From: Lota lota
Taxonomy: Eukaryota > Chordata > Actinopteri > Gadiformes > Lotidae
DNA length: 64,000 nt
Direction: 5' to 3'
Assembly: GCA_026745465.1 (NCBI GenBank)
Contig: JACYXH010000826.1
Span: 4,814,724-4,878,723, forward strand
Numbering within the stretch: position 1 is the first letter of the stretch; every line of letters begins with the position of its first letter. A program made the position numbers and the translations under genes. The notes under the pieces are model-generated. The model made no database searches. It had not been told where the DNA came from and saw only the letters and a list, made by a program, of their open reading frames with translations. Shown here piece by piece: positions 57,313-64,000 of the stretch.

Positions 57313-58168
57313 ACAATCATACATGCACACATGCACACATAAGGCCTGTTTTTAATTACATTTAAATGTAATTAAGATTATATTTACACAAGGTTGAAAT
57401 AGTATAGTAAAAATTTATCAAAAGACTAACGAATACAACCAAGTAACAAATAGGTAAAAAATGCCCGGATATCAAAAAGTCCCCTGCAGCAGAGGACCGT
57501 GCGCACACGTCCTCCCAGAATAACACTTAAGTTTGATTTCCCTATGTATTGAAATGGGGGTGAGAAAAGCTATTTTATGTTCTGCAGACACTAAGAATAA
57601 CCCCCTGGGGTAGGGGCACGAGCCTTGGCGAGCGGACAACGTCCGATTCCAACACGTGTCAGCAAGTCTGTGCATAATAAAGACGGAGTTGGACTGCATA
57701 ACAAACGATTTCACGCCCGTTCCGTTTACACCTAATTATATGGAAATCCCTTTCTCTAAATGTTGACCGCGTTTTTCTATTCAAACGTTGAGACAATGTA
57801 GCTTGTATTTATTCTTTGATTTAGTTATTCATCATTCTGCCAAATACCAATGAATCAAGAACACACCCTAGATAACATACACACTATCCACTTGAAATAT
57901 TGGCCATTGTTAAAGATTACTGGCTGGAGATGTGCCATCAACGGCATCAATCTAAATCTGTAGCTCCGAATATTGTTTCGATATCGCATAGACTATAGAC
58001 CTATCTAGTCACCAGACGTTGATATTGGGATTGTTTGTCAAGGCAGTTATTGTGACTAAAATGTGTGCGTCAAATGTGTGAAAACAGCGAATGAATGAAC
58101 ACCCGTTTGCCACAGCGGCCCAATTGTCTTTCACCGGCGCTACTTTACACGAGACACCGAAGTGTGCC

Positions 58169-58176
58169 CGTGGGAA
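58169..58176 (+). promoter_or_regulatory. consensus CSL (RBPJ) site
   Basis: CGTGGGAA matches the high-affinity CSL consensus YGTGGGAA. It lies between the two HES/HER genes. A second perfect site, TGTGGGAA, is at 58976-58983. Confidence 0.45.
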
Positions 58177-58300
58177 CGTCCAAGTGATCCTTAACTCACG
58201 AAATGATGTACCAATTCTAACAGGTCATAAATTGCAAATGTAGCCACACGCTCTCTGTCCCCATGAGAACAATCTCTCAAATATTCTCCCACGACATCGT

Positions 58301-58456
<156 letters not shown>

Positions 58457-58975
58457 TTTCAAATAAACAAACCATAAAGTAACAAAAGTAAGAAAATGTC
58501 GACTTCGCCATTATGGAGGCTTTCAGGTAACACTTGTAGGCTAATAAAGACGCTTCATTTTGGGCCTGTTAAATTTCGAGCTAAACGAATTAACGAACGA
58601 ACGAATTAATAAAAGAGACATAAAATATGGATCATAAAACTGTGAAACTGAAAGTTTATTGAACGTCCCTGCAGAAACCATGAGGTATGTGTGTAAGGTA
58701 TATTTTTGGAAGGGTCAGGAGATATAACAGAGAGTTGGGAAATAGACCAAAAAGAAATGCGTTAGGCAACATTAGAGATGGACGTTGGGTTGTTAAAATT
58801 ATTCGGCACTATAAACGGCACCATGCGTAAAGGTGTGCGTAATGTCCGTCAATGCCATATATAATCAAAAACGCTATTCACCCTACAAAACCCGGGCTGA
58901 GGAGTCTTAAGGGGAAATTATCCTCTAATACTGGTTTGCATTAGAGACAGACGCGCCTGTGTGTTTGTGAGTGTT

Positions 58976-58983
58976 TGTGGGAA
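58976..58983 (+). promoter_or_regulatory. consensus CSL (RBPJ) site
   Basis: TGTGGGAA, a perfect YGTGGGAA match, 0.8 kb from the site at 58169 in the same orientation. Confidence 0.45.
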
Positions 58984-60350
58984 CGTTAGACCCCATTCAT
59001 CATGATGCTACTACGAAGACGCAGGCTAATAAACTGAAGTGTTGATTTTTTCTTTCCCATGGGAACGAGCTTCTCCGTGTCTGTTTGCTTGAACTGTTGA
59101 CCTTATACTCAATGAATCGGTTTAATGTGACACCTAACATCCGATTGAGTTCTAGAATAAGTAAATGTTACACGTTTGACATTGTTTGAAGGCTACGTTT
59201 TGTTGTTTGAAAATCAAATTAAAATGTCACCGTATGTATATATATAGCATAGTCCTGTTGATATGGGTGCTGAATGAAAATATTTGTGGGGCTGGTTTGA
59301 GGAGTAAGGATAAAAGCGTAATAAATGTGAATCATATATGAATACAAAGTTGAACACTATGATGTGTCGACAGCTTTATCATAAAGTGTGTGTGAGTTAA
59401 AAGTGGAAGGATTTAGGTTAATAAGAATCCACGTTCACACACTGGTACCATAAATGTGCTGGGTCAGGGTGACTGTGGGAGCTCGATGATTCGCATATTA
59501 TCTCGGTGACGTACCAATGCGGACAGCCACTAAATGTGTGTCTCTCTCTCTCCTAAATATTCTCCCACGACAACCAGGACGCGTCTGCCACAACTGTCGT
59601 TTCACAAGGCTTCGTCTAATTCAAATTAACTCACCGCTGCCTGCCTTGCCTATGTCATTAAACGAGAAAAACATTTAGAGAAAGTAGGATGAAAACGTTT
59701 GTGTATCGATTCACAAGGATTCGTCGTACTGTCGAAGCGTAAAGCATTCGTAAAGCATATGCGTTTATTTATTTGATTTTTATTTTTTACAAATGTAACA
59801 CCTCATGTAGTGTCACCAAGTGTCATTTCTTAACTCCCAACTATATAAATGGATTACCGTTTAATAAATCCAAGAAATCTAGGGAAATAGGACAAAGGAC
59901 GCAAAACTCGAAGAGGCTTGGTGGCAAATAGTAGTCGGTAAAAGTCAAGTCGTTTGAAATATAATATCAAAGGAATCGAGGTGTTAAGGCACGCTCTTCC
60001 CCTGGGAATTTAAAGCCACGCGCTCAGGACAAATGACCAGTGTCACCTACCGGGAAGTCCCAGCGCGTCTGAACTGTAGGTGTCAACTTCGGCGCGTGAC
60101 AAGGGAACGCACGGAAGTCGAGATGTTGGAGGGTGCAAAAAAAAGGCAGGGGCATTAAAGTCTTCAAACACTAATGCAGCTTTAGAGCAGCTGTCAGATG
60201 TGTTAGGTATTTATCACACATCGAAATGAACCCAAATATGTGCTATTAAGACATTATAATCAGATCATTATTATCCTTTAATATATAAGTCACCGCATTT
60301 GCAGGACTAAATTAAAAAAGGCACAAAGAAATCAATTCATTGAGATTTTT

Positions 60351-60356
60351 TTTATT
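60351..60356 (-). terminator. polyadenylation signal of the second HES/HER gene
   Basis: TTTATT on the plus strand reads AATAAA for the minus gene, about 480 bp beyond its stop codon. Confidence 0.5.
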
Positions 60357-60831
60357 TTTCAAAGAAAAACATAGTAACATACAGCTCACCATAGGGAGAT
60401 AATAAATTAGTGTGCAAAAAGACAGGATAAATATGACAGGACAACATCGTTTGGTGAACACACACCACAACTGGCGTCATTCGTTCATTATTGGGCGTGG
60501 ACGACCTGGCGTCTCGTGGGATCCTTGAGGTCAGACGGCCAATAAGCAGGTAGGAGTTTGGCGCCTTGCTCAATGATCTTTCATAGGTAGTATGAGGAGA
60601 TGAAGGACTCGAAACCCGGTACCGTTCGGCAGGGTCTTAAAGAACCCTAGGCCGAACCCGAGTGTCTGCAGGCACAATCATTGGACCAGGGGGTTTGTGG
60701 AAGCATATGGCGGGAAAAGGTTGTTCTTATAAAGGTTATTATATGGCTTTTCGTCCATATACTTACACACCTGCAGCCTGGTTAAGTAATTAATAGATCG
60801 GCTAATATATCAGTCTGTTTGGGGGTCAGTA

Positions 60832-61716
60832 TTAGGGCCAGGGTCGCCATATCGACTGGAATGAAGATAGGCTGGGGGGCGGGGATACTGTGGTCGCGGG
60901 CCCCTGATGCGTCCTTTCCTCCACGGGAATGGCTCCATGCGTTTGCTCGCCAACTCTCGTGCTTCTCTCGTGTCGTACGGGAAACGGTTTGGAGTGAAGC
61001 GAAATCCCGCGCACGTGGAGGGCCGACGACGAGGTCCGTGCTTGTTTGGGCCTGCGCACTGACTTAGAGCTGATCTTGTGTTGTTCGGTGATGGAGGAAA
61101 TGGCCTCAAGTCCGACATAGTCAGAGCGGGAGAGGCGAACGGCCAAGGTGGTGTCAAAGGTTACGGCCGTCTGTAGACCTTTGCCCTGTGGTCCCAGGAA
61201 ATGGGTGGCCCTCTCCAGACAAGCGGAGAATCCTTTTCGGAAGGAGTGACATCCGGCTGTGCCGCCGTCTCTCCTGCGGTGTCCGGAGCTCTGGAGGAAG
61301 AGGACGGTGTGTTCCAGCACCTCCGCTTTCTCAGCTCTGCGCTGGTCGCCGCACTGAGGAAGAACAAGAAAGTTCCGGAATTAGTGGAGGGAACATTCAT
61401 AACTTCAAATGTATCATAATATAATTGTAAAATGATGGGGGGAAAAAACATCCCGATTTTTTTATATAACGGATTTTTACCGGCTGTTGTGTCCCCTGCA
61501 GCAACAGGCTTCTCAGATGCTCGAGACTCCGGTTCATTCTCTCTCTACGACGCCGTTCCATCTGAGACTTGAAAAACTAACATAAATAGATCTTATATTA
61601 GACACATGTAGGCTATTTGAAACCACACATTTGATTTAACTCATGAATGTAATCCAATAATTCAGATTCTGTTGTTCTATGATCTTTACCTTTTTGTCAG
61701 TTGTTGCGTCCTCCAT
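60832..61716 (-). CDS. HES/HER-family bHLH-Orange transcriptional repressor (second copy)
   Basis: Three coding exons at 61716-61690, 61576-61481 and 61353-60832 join in phase 0 and give 214 residues. Intron positions and the 32-codon exon 2 match the first copy. The basic/helix 1 region is FFKSQMERRRRERMNRSLEH. The usual KP proline is replaced by Ser, while the rest of the basic region is intact. Helix 2 is QRRAEKAEVLEHTVLFLQS. An Orange-type segment follows (HSFRKGFSACLERATHFLGP). The C-terminus is IWRPWP. The middle and tail have diverged strongly from the first copy, although both keep RSTRV- or QSTRV-type and Ser-rich stretches. It is expected to be a nuclear Groucho/TLE-dependent repressor. 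The start MEDATTDKK is short, and the only upstream ATG is out of frame. Confidence 0.92.
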
Positions 61717-61867
61717 GTCATTTAGAAGTTTAATTTCACTGTTTCGGGATTCGCGTCCTCTGCTCCTGGAGAATCGATCCAGTAAAATAGCAACAAATCG
61801 TCAAAGAAGTGACGACGGTCTTCAGGACACACGACCTGAGCGTTCAGTGTTGCGTCTTCTACATTCT

Positions 61868-61916
61868 GAACTCGTTCTTAAAGCATTCAGTTCTGTGACG
61901 CGGCCTGTGACTCCTC
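61868..61916 (-). promoter_or_regulatory. core promoter of the second HES/HER gene
   Basis: Reading on the minus strand, GTGGGAGGAG, GCGTCAC and TTTAAGAACG stand in that order about 155-200 bp upstream of the ATG. This parallels the promoter of the first copy. Confidence 0.4.
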
Positions 61917-61919
61917 CCA

Positions 61920-62950
61920 CCTAGGAGGTTGGAAGGCCTGTTGTGGGTGTGGGTGGAATAACTATATAATACTTTTGAAAAATTATAAAACTGTTAGTGG
62001 GGGCATAAACTAAAACCACTTTTGAAATATATGTTGACGTTCAAATTCCAATCTTTATATACAGTATAGTATTTTTTTGGGAAATATATATGCTTTGTAT
62101 TTTTTATTTATTGATGATTGTAGGATGTATTCGTTGGTTTCTAATATCAATTATAAATCATGTAATTAAATTCCTTGAAATCCTAAACTCGATTAGCCCA
62201 CTAATGACTTATTTTCGTATTGTGTAGCTAACACAGAGTATAGTACTAGGCTAACAGCAAATTAAAGTCAACTTTACATGTCCTACCAAACTACCTTTTT
62301 TTTTTATTTTGTTGTTGCGCCAATTGATTAATATTTAGTTTTGCTCGAACGCGGGCCTTTTCGGTTGCAAATCACCCGGTCGGTCACATCCTTCTGTTAA
62401 ACGTTAACACCCTCAGGAAAAAGGGTGCCACATTTGCCTTAGCACCTCGGGGAGACGAAGAAGCAACGCGTGCCATTTGCGAATGGGCTCCTTCAGTGGA
62501 TGGGTGGTGGTGCAGGTTTCAGCGCTGTGGTTCAACCACGCGCTCCGAACCGTGCGGAATCATGGGAAACCCGAGCGAGAATCCGGGGAGTCGCATCTCA
62601 AAGGCGTGTGTCGGTATGAATGTGTTCTAATACGGACAAAGAATCGGAATCCTGCTTCACCACAAGTGATAGATGGGCGCAAATAATGAGCAATAAAGAA
62701 ACTATTGTTTGGATGATAAGCGCATGTATTTACGCGACATGCCCCCACATTAAACCTTTACATTGAAATGTTATGTCTAAGGGCAAAACGTTTTCGATGG
62801 GCATTCTATTATTTGGTAGATCCATTCTCTGCAGTGACTCAGCACAAAAGTAATACTTTAATAGCTAACACTTTACAATATGGGTAAAATAATTAACCAT
62901 TCATTAACATTAGTTAGCAGTAATAACACAAAACTAAATAAAATAAAAAG
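61920..62950. other. intergenic region right of the HES/HER pair
   Basis: No exon recognised. It contains a diverged end of the GTAACACTTTACAATAAG MITE family near 62866-62935. Upstream control elements of the second HES/HER gene would lie at its left side. Confidence 0.45.
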
Positions 62951-62959
62951 TGCAGAAGA

Positions 62960-64000
62960 CATACAGGTGAATACATAGTCTTTATTGTAAAAGAGGTAGA
63001 GAGAATACAGGTGTTTCACTGTACAGAAAAAGACAGCACTGTGGATATATACTCATTCAAACCGTGGGTGACACGCAAGGGCATGCCCTTATAGCAACGC
63101 AGGAGCCCAATAGAAATACGAAACCGAACCAGAGAAACAAACACACTAAATCTTTGGATTTTTCTCTATTGCCCCTCTCATTCGCTGAATGCATTCTCTC
63201 TATCTGAGCTCAGTAAAAGGAAAAAAAAACCTTAAAATAGTCATTGCACCACTAATAAAAATGACAATAATAATAGTGTGGTAAAAAACAATGATAATGC
63301 AGTTTTCCCTCAAGACCACAGCCCCACCCCCCACCACCCCCCACACACACACACACACACGCACCCCACAGTAACATAGTCAAGACTAGTGGAAAACAAA
63401 TCCCTTATACCCAGCAATAAAAAAACACAGCGCTCCACAAACCACAGACCCGGTTCACACTGGTGACCAGGTGTCACATCCAGATCGGCTTCTTAAACCA
63501 CAGGTGTTAACACTGCAGAGGCGAATTACAATTTGATCAGGATAAACGGACACGTATGACCAAGTTATCAGGGTAGTGTTACGTTCCAGGAGATGTTCAC
63601 TGGACACCGTTGATTTTTCGAATCGGTCGCATCGTCATGGAGACGCGAATCAAGGGATACCTATGCTAGCATATTGCAAGATCCAGCCATACTCCGTTTT
63701 GTAAAGCTACCCAGCTTGCCTCATACATGAAAAAAAAAAGGGATTCCAGTGGTTTTTATTTAAAATACCATATATCTAAGGTAATTTGCATATTGAGTGG
63801 GAAAGCAAAACCCAATCAACAAGAGGATGACTGTGGAGACGCAAGTTAAGATCTAGTGTGTGAACACACATCTGGACTCACATCTGAAGACGTGTGAACA
63901 GGGCCCCAAACACACACACACACTCTTAAAAGACACTGAAAACATACATGAGCGATGACAAGCAGTAAGAAAAATACCCAAAGTAGGAGATAACTGCAGC
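62960..64000 (-). other. possible 3' UTR of a minus-strand gene extending beyond the window
   Basis: A minus-strand AATAAA (TTTATT at 62981-62986) lies about 20 bp from a plausible cleavage point, followed by about 1 kb of non-coding, non-repetitive sequence. No coding exon is reached, so the gene cannot be named. Small AC runs lie near 63343 and 63911. Confidence 0.3.

Overview
The window is vertebrate nuclear DNA, almost certainly from a teleost fish. The genes are split by GT-AG introns, and dispersed teleost-type tRNA-derived SINEs, hAT-like and MITE elements are present. Microsatellites (AC/GT, GA, GATA, GAAA, GAA) and minisatellites are very dense. A gadiform (cod-like) fish would fit that repeat load, but this is a guess. 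I assembled six protein-coding genes exon by exon by checking splice sites and reading-frame phase. A seventh gene is seen only as its last exon or two.

Layout from left to right. At 931-3409 (+) lies the 3' end of an unidentified gene with a Lys/Glu-rich tail. At 9922-12689 (-) is vmo1, a secreted vitelline-membrane-outer-layer-1 protein. At 15689-28774 (-) is brd2, a BET chromatin reader with 12 coding exons and 826 residues. At 30703-39917 (-) is tap1, an ABC half-transporter with 12 coding exons and 738 residues. At 41979-51504 (+), divergent from tap1, is a Notch-like gene with 11 coding exons and 843 residues. It goes from a signal peptide straight to two LNR modules, with no EGF repeats. 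At 54585-55532 (+) and 60832-61716 (-) are two convergent three-exon HES/HER repressors, each ending in WRPWP. The right edge looks like the 3' UTR of another minus-strand gene.

The tap1-brd2 linkage echoes the MHC region of other vertebrates, and a Notch paralogue next to BRD and TAP genes fits the MHC-paralogon gene set. HES/HER proteins are the classical transcriptional targets of Notch. Here a Notch-like gene and two HES/HER genes sit within 20 kb of each other, with consensus CSL sites between the two HES/HER genes.

The most unusual signal is a recurrent architecture. In three unrelated genes, at four exons (vmo1 exon 2, brd2 exons 2 and 10, notch-like exon 6), a tandem array in the intron has a repeat unit containing the last bases of the upstream exon plus its 5' splice site. 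The arrays therefore carry rows of decoy donors or donor relics. A second theme is that several acceptors are embedded in very long CT tracts or CT minisatellites (tap1 exon 11, notch-like exons 3, 4 and 9).

Limits: exon boundaries come from manual splice-site and phase reasoning with homology recalled from family knowledge. No alignment or expression data were available, and UTR ends and regulatory sites are provisional.
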